NCBI GenBank assembly: GCA_009775355.1
Contig: VSPN01000001.1
Coordinates: 1 to 64,000, forward strand
Source of the DNA: Muribaculaceae bacterium
GTDB lineage: Bacteria; Bacteroidota; Bacteroidia; Bacteroidales; Muribaculaceae
Direction: 5' to 3'
Length of the DNA stretch: 64,000 nucleotides
Below, piece after piece: positions 33,716-42,728 of the stretch. The notes under the pieces were generated by a model that ran no database searches, was not told where the DNA came from, and saw nothing but the letters and a program-made list of their open reading frames with translations. Each line of letters starts with the position of its first letter. Position 1 is the first letter of the stretch. Both the position numbers and the translations under genes were made by a program.

Positions 33716-34735
33716 ATGAACTATATTGACAGTGCAACTCTTCATGAGGCGATGAACCGTCTCGGGCGCGAGAGGACTCCGTTTCTCTGGTGCGCGTCTT
33801 ATGAACTCGACAAATGTTTCATTATCGGGAATCCTTCGAAACAGACTGAAGTTCTCTGGCAGATAGGAAATCTCGGGAATGCCAGCAGTGCGGATACTCC
33901 CGTTCATGACCGCACAGACAGAACCATGAGAATTACGGGAGCCATAGAGCGGAAGACATATTCCGGAATGTTCGGCATTATTATGGAAGGACTCCGACGG
34001 GGAGACTCCTTTCTTGCCAACCTTACGGCCGCCACCCGTGTCGAGTGCGGTTGCTCCTTCAGAAACCTGTTCCTTTCGTCATCGGCGCCGTTCCGGCTAC
34101 TTATAGAGGATGAGTTCGTCTGCTTCTCACCCGAGCCGTTTGTAAGGATCAAGGGGAGACGGATATCGACATTCCCGATGAAAGGCACAGCCGACGCATC
34201 ATGTCCTGACGCCGAGAAAAGACTGCTCGCCGACTACAAGGAACTATGCGAACACCACACCATAGTCGATCTGATGCGCAACGACCTCAACTCCGTATCG
34301 GAAGAAGTCAGAGTCGACAGATTCCGCTACGTCGAAGAAATAGAGACATCGCGAGGAAGAATTCTACAGACAAGTTCGGAGATAAGCGGCATGATTCCCG
34401 AAGAAAAGACAGGACTCTTCGGCGACATAATACTGCCACTGCTTCCGGCAGGAAGCATAACAGGCGCACCCAAGCCATCAACCATAGGACTGATCGCCCG
34501 CGCCGAGAGAACACGACGTGGCTGGTACACGGGCGTGTTCGGTTATTTCGACGGACATATAATGCAGACAGCCGTAATGATAAGGTGTCTTCAGAAACAG
34601 GCTGACGGAAGCATCTGCTTTCACAGCGGCGGAGGAATAACCGTCAACAGTTCCGAAGAAGAGGAATATGCTGAACTGATGGCGAAAGTCTATCTGACTG
34701 AAGACAGAAACAAATATCCTGGCAACGGAGACTGA
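33716..34735 (+). CDS. pabB: Aminodeoxychorismate synthase component I
   Basis: The 339-residue chorismate-binding enzyme is the short form that lacks much of the N-terminal domain of E. coli PabB. It shows DSFLANLTAATRV near residues 95-107, FSPEPFVRIKGRRISTFPMK (133-152), and TADAS in place of the longer family motif. HHTIVDLMRNDL follows, then LLPAGSITGAPKPSTIGLI and GWYTGVFGYFDGH, with the C-terminal GGGITVNSSEEEEYAE. It uses ammonia from PabA to convert chorismate to aminodeoxychorismate. It is three bases before the next gene. Confidence 0.93.
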   Translation: MNYIDSATLHEAMNRLGRERTPFLWCASYELDKCFIIGNPSKQTEVLWQIGNLGNASSADTPVHDRTDRTMRITGAIERKTYSGMFGIIMEGLRRGDSFLANLTAATRVECGCSFRNLFLSSSAPFRLLIEDEFVCFSPEPFVRIKGRRISTFPMKGTADASCPDAEKRLLADYKELCEHHTIVDLMRNDLNSVSEEVRVDRFRYVEEIETSRGRILQTSSEISGMIPEEKTGLFGDIILPLLPAGSITGAPKPSTIGLIARAERTRRGWYTGVFGYFDGHIMQTAVMIRCLQKQADGSICFHSGGGITVNSSEEEEYAELMAKVYLTEDRNKYPGNGD

Positions 34736-34738
34736 CAT

Positions 34739-35383
34739 ATGGATGCCATAAAAAATGATTGCCCACGCAATGTCCGTCTGGTCGAGACTATCAGAGTCAC
34801 GGACGGGACATTCCGTCATCTTCCTCTCCATATCAACCGGATGCGGCGTTCATGCCTCGAACTGTACGGCTCTCCTCCTCCTGAACTCAGACTGACAGAA
34901 AGAGATGTGCCGTCTGATCTGATGAAGGGGGAAGTGAAGTGCCGGGTCGTATATTCAACCGATATAGTCTCGATAGGATTCACCCGCTACACTCCACGCA
35001 CGATCCGCTCCCTGAGAACAGTGACCGACGATTCCGCCGACTACCACCTGAAACTCTCTGACCGGCGGAGCCTTGAGGCACTCGCCTCACGGAAAGGAGA
35101 GGCCGACGAGATACTCATCATAAGAAACGGGCTGGTGACAGACACCTCATTCTCCAACATACTGTGTGTCTGCGGCGACAGATGGCTCACCCCCGCCGAG
35201 CCTCTTCTCCGCGGAGTAATGAGGCAACGTCTCATAGAAGAAGGGAGAGCTATCGAAACCGACATCACGCCCGACATGCTTCTGCCCGGCAACCGGGCCG
35301 GCATAACGGCAGTCATACTGATCAACGCGATGCTGCCTCCCGGGAAGATCCCGCCCATACCGCTATCCGGCATCATGCAGTGA
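34739..35383 (+). CDS. pabC: Aminotransferase class IV, aminodeoxychorismate lyase-like
   Basis: The 214-residue protein is a shortened class IV aminotransferase-fold enzyme that would release pyruvate to form 4-aminobenzoate. LVETIRVTDGTFRHLPLHIN starts the domain. The pyridoxal-phosphate Lys is likely the second Lys-region residue in ADYHLKLSDRRSLEAL (pattern YxxKxxDR). EILIIRNGLVTDTSFSNILC follows, then TPAEPLLRGVMRQRLIEEG. It directly follows pabB. The gene symbol rests on context as much as on sequence. Confidence 0.82.
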   Translation: MDAIKNDCPRNVRLVETIRVTDGTFRHLPLHINRMRRSCLELYGSPPPELRLTERDVPSDLMKGEVKCRVVYSTDIVSIGFTRYTPRTIRSLRTVTDDSADYHLKLSDRRSLEALASRKGEADEILIIRNGLVTDTSFSNILCVCGDRWLTPAEPLLRGVMRQRLIEEGRAIETDITPDMLLPGNRAGITAVILINAMLPPGKIPPIPLSGIMQ

Positions 35384-35420
35384 ATCATACAGTCTGATTT
35401 GATCGGATTTGAGCCGCAAG

Positions 35421-35451
35421 TTTCGGGATTGCGGATTTTTTTGTAATTTTG
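35421..35451 (+). promoter_or_regulatory. Promoter of lepA
   Basis: TTTC (35421-35424), 19 bases, TAATTTTG (35444-35451): exact -7, near-consensus -33. The leader is only about 16 bases. Confidence 0.6.
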
Positions 35452-35473
35452 TATTCTGAAATAATCTTTCCAG

Positions 35474-37261
35474 ATGAAAAATATTCGCAATTTCTGCATC
35501 ATAGCCCATATAGACCACGGCAAATCGACCCTTGCCGACCGTCTGCTTGAGCGGACAAACACCGTAGACGCCAAAGACATGGAGGCACAGGTCCTCGACG
35601 ACATGGATCTGGAGCGCGAACGAGGCATAACCATTAAGAGTCATGCCATCCAGATGGAATATAATCTTGACGGTGAAAAATACACTCTCAACCTTATCGA
35701 CACTCCTGGACACGTAGACTTCTCATATGAGGTGTCACGCTCCATCGCGGCCTGCGAGGGCGCGCTGCTGATAGTCGACGCGTCACAGGGCATACAGGCC
35801 CAGACCATATCGAACCTTTACATGGCCATCGAGAATGATCTGGAGATAATACCCATACTCAACAAGTGCGACCTCGACAGCGCGAAACCCGACGAGGTCG
35901 AAGACCAGATAGTCGACCTGCTCGGCTGCGATCCGTCGGAAGTGATACGCGCCTCAGGCAAGACCGGTATGGGCGTAGACGACATACTGCGGGCCATCGT
36001 CGAGCGAGTGCCGGCTCCCAAGGGAGACCCCGGGGCTCCGCTGCAGGCACTGATCTTCGACTCGGTGTTCAATCCGTTCCGCGGCATCATCGCCTACTAC
36101 AAGATCATAAACGGCACAATCCGCAAGGATGATTTCGTGAAATTCGTATCGACAGGCAAGGAGTATCACGCCGACGAGGTGGGAGTGCTGAAACTCGACA
36201 TGTCGCCACGCAAGGAACTCTCGGCCGGCAACGTCGGATATATCATATCGGGCATCAAGACATCTAAAGAGGTGCGCGTAGGCGACACCATCACCCATGT
36301 CAACCGCCCCTGCGAAAAAGCCATCGAGGGTTTTCAGGAAGTTAAGCCGATGGTCTTCGCCGGCGTCTACCCTATCGAGACAGAAGACTTCGAAAATCTC
36401 CGCGCATCACTTGAGAAACTGCAGCTCAACGACGCCTCGCTGACATTCCAGCCCGAGTCGTCGGCGGCTCTCGGATTCGGATTCAGATGCGGATTTCTAG
36501 GCCTGCTCCACATGGAGATCGTGCAGGAACGCCTCGGTCGTGAATTCGACATGGACGTCATAACCACGGTGCCCAACGTTTCTTATATCGTCACCGACAA
36601 GAAAGGAAACAAGACCGAAGTCCACAATCCCTCGGGGTTGCCAGAGGCCACGGCCATTGACTACATCGAGGAGCCATATATCAGAGCCACCATAATCACG
36701 CAGGCAGACTATATCGGCCCGATCATGACTCTCTGTCTGGGCAAACGCGGCGAACTCGTGAAGCAGGAGTACATATCGGGAAACCGGATGGAACTGACAT
36801 TCGACATGCCTCTGGGCGAGATCGTGATCGACTTCTACGACAAACTGAAAAGCATATCGAAAGGCTACGCCAGCTTCGACTACCACATACATGATTTCCG
36901 CGAGTCAAAACTCGTCAAACTCGACATTCTGCTCAACGGCGAAAGCGTCGACGCCCTATCGACGCTTACACACGAGGCCAACTCTGTAAGATTCGGACGA
37001 CGCATGTGCGAGAAACTCAAGGAACTCATTCCGCGCCAGCAGTTCGACATCGCCATCCAGGCTGCCATCGGAGCCAAGATCATAGCCCGCGAGACAATCA
37101 AGGCCGTACGCAAGGATGTGACCGCCAAATGCTACGGCGGAGACATCTCTCGAAAGAGAAAGCTTCTCGAGAAGCAGAAAGCCGGTAAAAAACGCATGAA
37201 GCAGATCGGCTCGGTCGAAGTGCCCCAGAAAGCATTTCTCGCCGTACTCAAACTCGACTGA
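35474..37261 (+). CDS. lepA: Elongation factor 4 (LepA)
   Basis: This 595-residue ribosome-binding GTPase has G1 AHIDHGKST (residues 11-19), G3 DTPGH, and G4 NKCDL near residues 132-136. The EF-G-like domains include [20 protein letters not shown]. The LepA-specific C-terminus contains [20 protein letters not shown]. The length is normal. It has its own promoter, and a GTTCCGTGCC/GGCACGGAAC hairpin (about 37329-37361) lies after the stop. Confidence 0.97.
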   Translation: MKNIRNFCIIAHIDHGKSTLADRLLERTNTVDAKDMEAQVLDDMDLERERGITIKSHAIQMEYNLDGEKYTLNLIDTPGHVDFSYEVSRSIAACEGALLIVDASQGIQAQTISNLYMAIENDLEIIPILNKCDLDSAKPDEVEDQIVDLLGCDPSEVIRASGKTGMGVDDILRAIVERVPAPKGDPGAPLQALIFDSVFNPFRGIIAYYKIINGTIRKDDFVKFVSTGKEYHADEVGVLKLDMSPRKELSAGNVGYIISGIKTSKEVRVGDTITHVNRPCEKAIEGFQEVKPMVFAGVYPIETEDFENLRASLEKLQLNDASLTFQPESSAALGFGFRCGFLGLLHMEIVQERLGREFDMDVITTVPNVSYIVTDKKGNKTEVHNPSGLPEATAIDYIEEPYIRATIITQADYIGPIMTLCLGKRGELVKQEYISGNRMELTFDMPLGEIVIDFYDKLKSISKGYASFDYHIHDFRESKLVKLDILLNGESVDALSTLTHEANSVRFGRRMCEKLKELIPRQQFDIAIQAAIGAKIIARETIKAVRKDVTAKCYGGDISRKRKLLEKQKAGKKRMKQIGSVEVPQKAFLAVLKLD

Positions 37262-37397
37262 CGCCAACCGAACATTATAACCGCTCAAAACGTATTAAGG
37301 GGAAGAGAGAGAGTATCTTTCTTCCCTTGTTCCGTGCCTGTGCCGCACACCGGCACGGAACACTCAATCAGACATCCACACATAATAAAATTTACTT

Positions 37398-37895
37398 ATG
37401 GACACTGGAATAAAATTGATGGAAATCGGAGACAGGTTCCCAGACCTGCTCGGCCACGACTCAGACGGCAGTGAGGTGCGTCTTTCCGACTTTCCCGGCA
37501 AACGCTTCATAATCTACTTCTATCCCAAGGACAACACCTCGGGATGCACACTCGAAGCCCAGAGTTTCCGCGACAACTATACCGCGTTTCTCGAGATGGG
37601 CTATCAGGTGATCGGCGTGAGCAAAGATTCTGAAGCGAGCCACCGAAAATTTGCCGACAAGCACTGCCTTCCCTTCCCGCTTGTGGCAGACACAGACCTT
37701 CAACTTTGCAAGACGGCCGGAGTATGGCAGCCGAAAGTCATGGCCGGCCGATCCTATATGGGCATCGTGCGCACCACGTTCGTGACTGAAAACGACGGCA
37801 CTGTGACCGACCGGATCGACAAGGTCAAGACAAAGACGGCATCTGAGCAGCTCTTCGCGCTGCTCGACAACCGCTACAACCCCAACCCTGCCTGA
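37398..37895 (+). CDS. bcp: Thiol peroxidase of the PrxQ/BCP family
   Basis: The 165-residue peroxiredoxin reduces hydroperoxides. The peroxidatic Cys is C50 in KDNTSGCTLEAQSFRDN. The resolving Cys that most PrxQ proteins carry five positions later is replaced by Gln (EAQSF). Either another Cys (in KHCLPFPL or LQLCKTAGV) resolves the sulfenate or the protein works as a 1-Cys enzyme. The start could also be the internal Met8 (MEIGDRFPDL), which is closer to family starts. It stands between lepA and nhaA with no shared function visible. Confidence 0.9.
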   Translation: MDTGIKLMEIGDRFPDLLGHDSDGSEVRLSDFPGKRFIIYFYPKDNTSGCTLEAQSFRDNYTAFLEMGYQVIGVSKDSEASHRKFADKHCLPFPLVADTDLQLCKTAGVWQPKVMAGRSYMGIVRTTFVTENDGTVTDRIDKVKTKTASEQLFALLDNRYNPNPA

Positions 37896-38061
37896 TCAGC
37901 GTATCACCGCAGAGCCAGATTCCCACATAAACTACAGACATCACCATCTACAGGTAATCAATTAGTCACCGGAGAATATGCCATGACCGTATTGCGTCCG
38001 TAGAAGCCGACACATCGGCTCAGGAGCACGGTCACGACGTATCCTCCATATATCTTTTAAC

Positions 38062-39426
38062 ATGTCTTCAGTTTTTTACACAGCAAGGAAGACCATAAGG
38101 AACTATGCAAATGGCGGAAACGTGCTGATATTCGCCACGGCACTCGCCCTTATCGTGGTCAACATACCCTATCTGACAGATTTCTACAATTCACTCTGGA
38201 CTCACGAACTGGCACTTCAGGTCGGCTCGTTCAACCTCTTCAGCCACCACGGAGAACCAATGAGTATCATGGCGTTCATCAACGACGCGCTGATGGCACT
38301 CTTCTTTTTCTCGGTCGGACTGGAAATAAAACGAGAGGTGCTTGTCGGAGAACTCTCGTCATTCCGCAACGCACTGCTTCCGATCGTGGCGGCTGTCGGA
38401 GGCATGGCCCTGCCGATAATGATCTATATCTTCATGGCTCGCGGCACAGCCTATGCCGACGGATGGGCCATACCCATGGCCACCGACATAGCGTTTTCTC
38501 TCGGAGTGCTGGCCATGCTCGGCAACCGTGTGCCTATCGGTCTGAAGGTATTTCTGACGACACTGGCCGTAGTCGACGACATCGGCGGCATACTTGTGAT
38601 AGCCCTTTTCTACAGCACATCAATCGACTATACGCTGCTTCTATGGGCAGCCGGCTGCATAGCTGTCCTGACAGCCGGAGGATACGCGGGCATACAGTCC
38701 AAGATGTTCTACGCATTTTTTGGCACCTTCGTCTGGTTCTTCTTCCTAAACGCCGGCATACATCCTACCATCGCCGGCGTGATCGTCGCGTTCACCATAC
38801 CGGCCAAACCTGTGTTCGCACCCAAAAACTATATAAAAACAATACGAAAGAACATCGGATACTTCTCTCACGACGACGACGAGTCGCTCAACAGCCGGAC
38901 CATACTCGACAAAGACCAGATGAACTGGCTGAAAGAGATCGAATCCGCATCCGACAAGGTGATCTCACCTCTTCAGGATATGGAAGACACTCTCCACCCG
39001 CTCGTCAACTACATCATCGTGCCGCTCTTCGCCTTTGCCAACGCCGGCATATTTTTCGGCGACATGGAGATCTCTCAGCTATTCCACGGCATTGCACCGG
39101 CCATAATAGCCGCACTTGTGACAGGAAAGTTTCTCGGCATCTTCATTTTTTCCTGGCTTACGATAATTCTCAGACTTGCCCCTATGCCAGAGGGGGGCAA
39201 CTGGGCGCGTCTCGCCTCTGTATCGATGCTCGGAGGCATAGGCTTCACTGTCTCGCTCTTCATAGCCAACCTCTCGTTCGGAACCGGCGACCCTTCGCTC
39301 TCGTTACTCCTCAATGACTCGAAGCTGGGAATACTCGTAGCCTCGCTGCTGGCCGGCATACTGGGATGGACACTCATGCACCTGACTCTGCCTAAAGAAC
39401 CCGCCGAACAGGAGAATCAGGAGTAA
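38062..39426 (+). CDS. nhaA: Na+/H+ antiporter NhaA
   Basis: This 454-residue inner-membrane antiporter exchanges sodium for protons. The ion-binding Asp pair lies in TLAVVDDIGGILVIALF, and NDALMALFFFSVGLEIKREV and PMATDIAFSLGVLAML are other hallmarks. A hydrophilic insert between membrane segments (about residues 258-305, DDDESLNSR region) makes it longer than the 388-residue E. coli protein and is common in Bacteroidota. A very strong bidirectional terminator follows it. Confidence 0.95.
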   Translation: MSSVFYTARKTIRNYANGGNVLIFATALALIVVNIPYLTDFYNSLWTHELALQVGSFNLFSHHGEPMSIMAFINDALMALFFFSVGLEIKREVLVGELSSFRNALLPIVAAVGGMALPIMIYIFMARGTAYADGWAIPMATDIAFSLGVLAMLGNRVPIGLKVFLTTLAVVDDIGGILVIALFYSTSIDYTLLLWAAGCIAVLTAGGYAGIQSKMFYAFFGTFVWFFFLNAGIHPTIAGVIVAFTIPAKPVFAPKNYIKTIRKNIGYFSHDDDESLNSRTILDKDQMNWLKEIESASDKVISPLQDMEDTLHPLVNYIIVPLFAFANAGIFFGDMEISQLFHGIAPAIIAALVTGKFLGIFIFSWLTIILRLAPMPEGGNWARLASVSMLGGIGFTVSLFIANLSFGTGDPSLSLLLNDSKLGILVASLLAGILGWTLMHLTLPKEPAEQENQE

Positions 39427-39436
39427 CCCTGACACG

Positions 39437-39487
39437 TGATAAAAAAGAGACGCACGGCATTTTGTACCGTGCGTCTCTTTTTTATCA
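39437..39487. terminator. Bidirectional terminator between nhaA and fumarase
   Basis: Arms 39437-39457 and 39467-39487 pair perfectly over 21 bases (core AGAGACGCACGG/CCGTGCGTCTCT). A-run and T-run flanks serve both directions. Confidence 0.92.
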
Positions 39488-39502
39488 GTGCGATGTCGCA
39501 AT

Positions 39503-41140
39503 TCACTTCATCGGGCAGCGGGGCTTGAGCTGCTTGAAGAAGTCATTGCCCTTGTTGTCGACAAGAATGAAAGCCGGGAAATTCTCGACTTCGATCTTCC
39601 AGATGGCTTCCATGCCGAGCTCAGGATACTCGAGAAGTTCGACATTCTTGATTGAATTCTGAGCGAGGATAGCAGCCGGGCCGCCGATCGAGCCGAGATA
39701 GAAACCTCCATGCTTCTGACATGCGTCGGTCACCTGCTGCGAGCGGTTGCCTTTCGCGATCATCACCATCGATCCGCCTGCGGCCTGGAACTGGTCGACA
39801 TAAGAGTCCATGCGGCCTGCGGTGGTGGGGCCGAACGAACCGGAAGGCATACCCTCCGGTTTTTTGGCCGGGCCGGCGTAATATATAGGATGATCCTTGA
39901 GATACTGCGGCATCGGCTCGCCGGCGTCAAGACGCTCCTTGATCTTGGCATGCGCTATATCGCGACCCACGATGATCGTGCCGTTGAGCGACAGACGCGT
40001 GGAGACGGGATATTTGTCGAGCTGCTCGAGAATCTCTTTCATCGGACGGTTGAGATCGACCTTGACCACCTCTCCTTCGCCGGCATTGCGCATTTCAGCC
40101 GGGATAAGTTCACCGGGGAACTCGTCAAGTTTCTCGATCCAGAGACCGTCGCGGTTGATCTTGGCCTTGACATTGCGGTCAGCCGAACAGCTCACGCCCA
40201 TTCCGACGGGACAAGAGGCACCGTGGCGAGGCATGCGTATCACGCGTATGTCATGTGCGAAATACTTGCCGCCGAACTGCGCTCCGAGACCGATGCACTG
40301 GGCAGCCTCGAGAAGTTCCTTCTCAAGCTCGACATCGCGGAAAGCGTGGCCATACTCATTGCCCTCGGTGGGAAGATTGTCATAATACTTCACCGAAGCT
40401 TTCTTGACAGCGGCGAGGTTTGCCTCGGCCGATGTGCCGCCTATGACAAACGCAATGTGATAGGGAGGACAGGCAGCAGTGCCGAGAGTTTTCATCTTCT
40501 CGATGAGGAAAGGCACAAGAGTCTTTTTGTTGAGGATGGCCTTTGTCTCCTGATAGAGATATGTCTTGTTGGCGGAGCCGCCACCTTTGGCCACGAAAAG
40601 AAACTTGTATTCATCACCCTCGGTGGCATGGATCTCGATCTGTGCCGGGAGGTTACACCCGGTATTGACCTCGTCATACATATTCAGGGGGGCGTTCTGC
40701 GAGTAGCGCAGATTATTTTCCGTATAAGTCTTGTAGACGCCGTGCGAGATCTTCTCCTCGTCATCACATCCGGTCCACACCTGCTGCCCCTTGTAAGCGG
40801 CGCAGATAGACGTGCCTGTGTCCTGGCAGAAAGGGAGAACGCCCTTTGCGGCGACCTCGGCGTTGCGGAGCATTGTCAGCGCGACATACCGGTCGTTTTC
40901 CGAAGCCTCCGGATCATGAAGGATCTTAGCCACCATTTCATTGTGCTCGCGTCGGAGCATGAAAGAGCAGTTGTGCGAGGCGACATTTGCTATTACAGTG
41001 AGAGCCTCGGGATCCACCACGAGCATCTCGTGGCCGTTCCAGTTCTCGACCTTCACATAGTCTTTGGTAATGAGCTGATACTCGGTCGTGTCCGGTCCCA
41101 GAGGAAACATTTCCTGGTAGTGAAAAGGTTTTGTAGCCAT
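39503..41140 (-). CDS. fumA: Class I fumarate hydratase (4Fe-4S)
   Basis: This 545-residue oxygen-sensitive fumarase interconverts fumarate and malate. The N-terminal domain contains [19 protein letters not shown] and [38 protein letters not shown] supplies further conserved residues, and the C-terminal domain includes [20 protein letters not shown]. The Cys residues in these blocks likely hold the 4Fe-4S cluster. In gut Bacteroidota the enzyme serves the reductive path from oxaloacetate to succinate. It is monocistronic with a consensus promoter. Confidence 0.95.
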   Translation of the reverse strand: MATKPFHYQEMFPLGPDTTEYQLITKDYVKVENWNGHEMLVVDPEALTVIANVASHNCSFMLRREHNEMVAKILHDPEASENDRYVALTMLRNAEVAAKGVLPFCQDTGTSICAAYKGQQVWTGCDDEEKISHGVYKTYTENNLRYSQNAPLNMYDEVNTGCNLPAQIEIHATEGDEYKFLFVAKGGGSANKTYLYQETKAILNKKTLVPFLIEKMKTLGTAACPPYHIAFVIGGTSAEANLAAVKKASVKYYDNLPTEGNEYGHAFRDVELEKELLEAAQCIGLGAQFGGKYFAHDIRVIRMPRHGASCPVGMGVSCSADRNVKAKINRDGLWIEKLDEFPGELIPAEMRNAGEGEVVKVDLNRPMKEILEQLDKYPVSTRLSLNGTIIVGRDIAHAKIKERLDAGEPMPQYLKDHPIYYAGPAKKPEGMPSGSFGPTTAGRMDSYVDQFQAAGGSMVMIAKGNRSQQVTDACQKHGGFYLGSIGGPAAILAQNSIKNVELLEYPELGMEAIWKIEVENFPAFILVDNKGNDFFKQLKPRCPMK

Positions 41141-41183
41141 TATATATGATTGTTGGATAAAAGTTCATGTATGAGTATCGGTG

Positions 41184-41214
41184 CAAATTTAGCGAAAAAT
41201 CCGTTAACGACAAA
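41184..41214 (-). promoter_or_regulatory. Promoter of fumarase
   Basis: On the minus strand TTTG (41214-41211), 19 bases, TAAATTTG (41191-41184): exact consensus. It lies back to back with the exopolysaccharide promoter, whose -33 begins 28 bases away. Confidence 0.78.
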
Positions 41215-41241
41215 ATAAATAAGATACTCGGAGAAGCAAAA

Positions 41242-41273
41242 GTTGCATATATCACCGAAAAATTATAATTTTG
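41242..41273 (+). promoter_or_regulatory. Promoter of the exopolysaccharide locus
   Basis: GTTG (41242-41245), 20 bases, TAATTTTG (41266-41273). The leader to the UpxY-like gene is about 53 bases. No inverted repeats of an invertible promoter flank it, unlike many Bacteroides capsule loci. Confidence 0.7.
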
Positions 41274-41332
41274 CAGACGGATTGTATCCACGCGGATTTA
41301 CACGAAAGGACAGTAACTGACGGAAAAGAATT

Positions 41333-41854
41333 ATGACTTGGTTTGTGATGCGCGATCTTACCCGTGCAAATGCCACCCATCCGGCCTGGAAAGAACTTAC
41401 AGAGGCCGGATTTCGGGTCTTCACGCCCCTGGTGTGGAAAGTGCGCAGACGCGGAAACCATCAGGAACGTTACCAGGCACCGGCCATCCATGATCTGCTG
41501 TTTGTCGAGTCGACACGTGCCGATCTCGACCCGGAAGTGGCAAGACGCGCCACGCTCCAGTACAGGTTTGTCAGGGGTGGAGTCCGCGGAGAAGCCATGA
41601 CCGTGGCCGACAAGGAGATGGATCGCTTCATCAGGGCAACCACATCGACAGATGACCCGAAGTACTACATGCCCTCCGAACTTACACCCTCAATGATCGG
41701 GAAGCGGGTGCTGATAGTCGGCGGCCCGCTTGACGGCATGACAGGACACCTGCTTTCGGTCAGGGGGATGCGCACCCGACGTCTGATCGTCGAACTGCCC
41801 GGTATGCTGACATCAGCCGTCGAGGTATCTCCGGACTACATCCGTTTCGTATAA
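41333..41854 (+). CDS. UpxY-type NusG-family antiterminator
   Basis: The 173-residue NusG paralogue has an N-terminal NGN domain (MTWFVMRDLTRANATHPAWK; then FRVFTPLVWKVRRRGNHQER). A C-terminal KOW-like domain follows (SMIGKRVLIVGGPLDGMTGH). In Bacteroides, UpxY proteins bind the leader of their own capsule operon and let polymerase read through to the end. It is the first gene of the exopolysaccharide locus, which fits this role. No UpxZ-type partner gene follows. Confidence 0.88.
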   Translation: MTWFVMRDLTRANATHPAWKELTEAGFRVFTPLVWKVRRRGNHQERYQAPAIHDLLFVESTRADLDPEVARRATLQYRFVRGGVRGEAMTVADKEMDRFIRATTSTDDPKYYMPSELTPSMIGKRVLIVGGPLDGMTGHLLSVRGMRTRRLIVELPGMLTSAVEVSPDYIRFV

Positions 41855-41894
41855 GACAGAACACAAAGACAACAATATCAAAGCATCTATAATA

Positions 41895-42722
41895 GTGATA
41901 AAAATCAAATCTCTGTATCTTGCAGGAGCAATGGCGGCTGTAATCATGACAACCTCATGCTCATCAAAAAAACAGATCACCTACTTTCAGGATCTTAAAC
42001 CTGGACAGGAATTGGTGATCGCCAATCTGAGTCCTATCAAACTTCAGCCAAACGATAAGGTGTCAATCGTAGTCAGCACGGGAGACTCCCGCCTCAATTC
42101 CCTGTTCAATCTTCCGGTAGCCCGCACAAACATATCACAAGGAAACTCAAACGGAAAGATCAACAGCGGCGGCAGCGAGAGCACATCTCCGTACACTCTT
42201 GACAGTCAGGGAGACATCAACTTCCCGGTGCTCGGCAAGCTTCATGTGGCCGGCATGACCCGCGAGGAGCTCGGCGAATACATAAGACGCGAACTGATCA
42301 GCCGCGACCTTGCGAAAAACCCGATAGTCACTGTGGAATATCTGAATCTGTCGGTCACAGTGCTCGGCGAGGTAGGACACCCGGGGCGATTCGCGATCGA
42401 CCGCGAGGACTATACGATACTCGACGCCCTTAGCGCGGCCGGTGACCTGACCATATTCGGTCAGCGCGACAACATCCGCGTGCTCCGCGAAGAGAACGGA
42501 GTGCAGCGCGTCTACGACGTCAACCTGAATTCAGGTCTGAACCTTACCCAGTCTCCGGTATATTATCTGCAGCAGAACGATGTGATCTATGTCGAACCCA
42601 ACGGCACCAAGGCACGCCAGTCAACTCCCAACGGCAACAGCGCGCTCACCCCTTCGTTCTGGATCTCCATCGCATCATTCGCCGCCAGCATCACCACCGT
42701 CATCATAAGCGTCACAAAGTAA
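41895..42722 (+). CDS. Polysaccharide export lipoprotein (Wza-like)
   Basis: The start is a GTG at 41895-41897; it gives a good lipoprotein signal (KIKSLYLAGAMAAVIMTTSC, lipid on Cys 22). No ATG fits. The 275-residue protein has the polysaccharide export domain (VIANLSPIKLQPNDKVSIVV) and a following SLBB-like part (TVLGEVGHPGRFAIDREDYT). A C-terminal hydrophobic segment (about 251-273) ends it. It should form or gate an outer-membrane exit for polysaccharide together with the Wzc-like kinase encoded six bases later. Confidence 0.92.
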   Translation: MIKIKSLYLAGAMAAVIMTTSCSSKKQITYFQDLKPGQELVIANLSPIKLQPNDKVSIVVSTGDSRLNSLFNLPVARTNISQGNSNGKINSGGSESTSPYTLDSQGDINFPVLGKLHVAGMTREELGEYIRRELISRDLAKNPIVTVEYLNLSVTVLGEVGHPGRFAIDREDYTILDALSAAGDLTIFGQRDNIRVLREENGVQRVYDVNLNSGLNLTQSPVYYLQQNDVIYVEPNGTKARQSTPNGNSALTPSFWISIASFAASITTVIISVTK

Positions 42723-42728
42723 CAACCC

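Noticed and set aside
39710..41149. 479-residue plus-strand frame
   Set aside because: Long but fully antisense to the well-supported fumarase gene.
41215..41332. Invertible promoter of a phase-variable capsule locus
   Set aside because: No flanking inverted repeats were found around the promoter, and no invertase gene is near.
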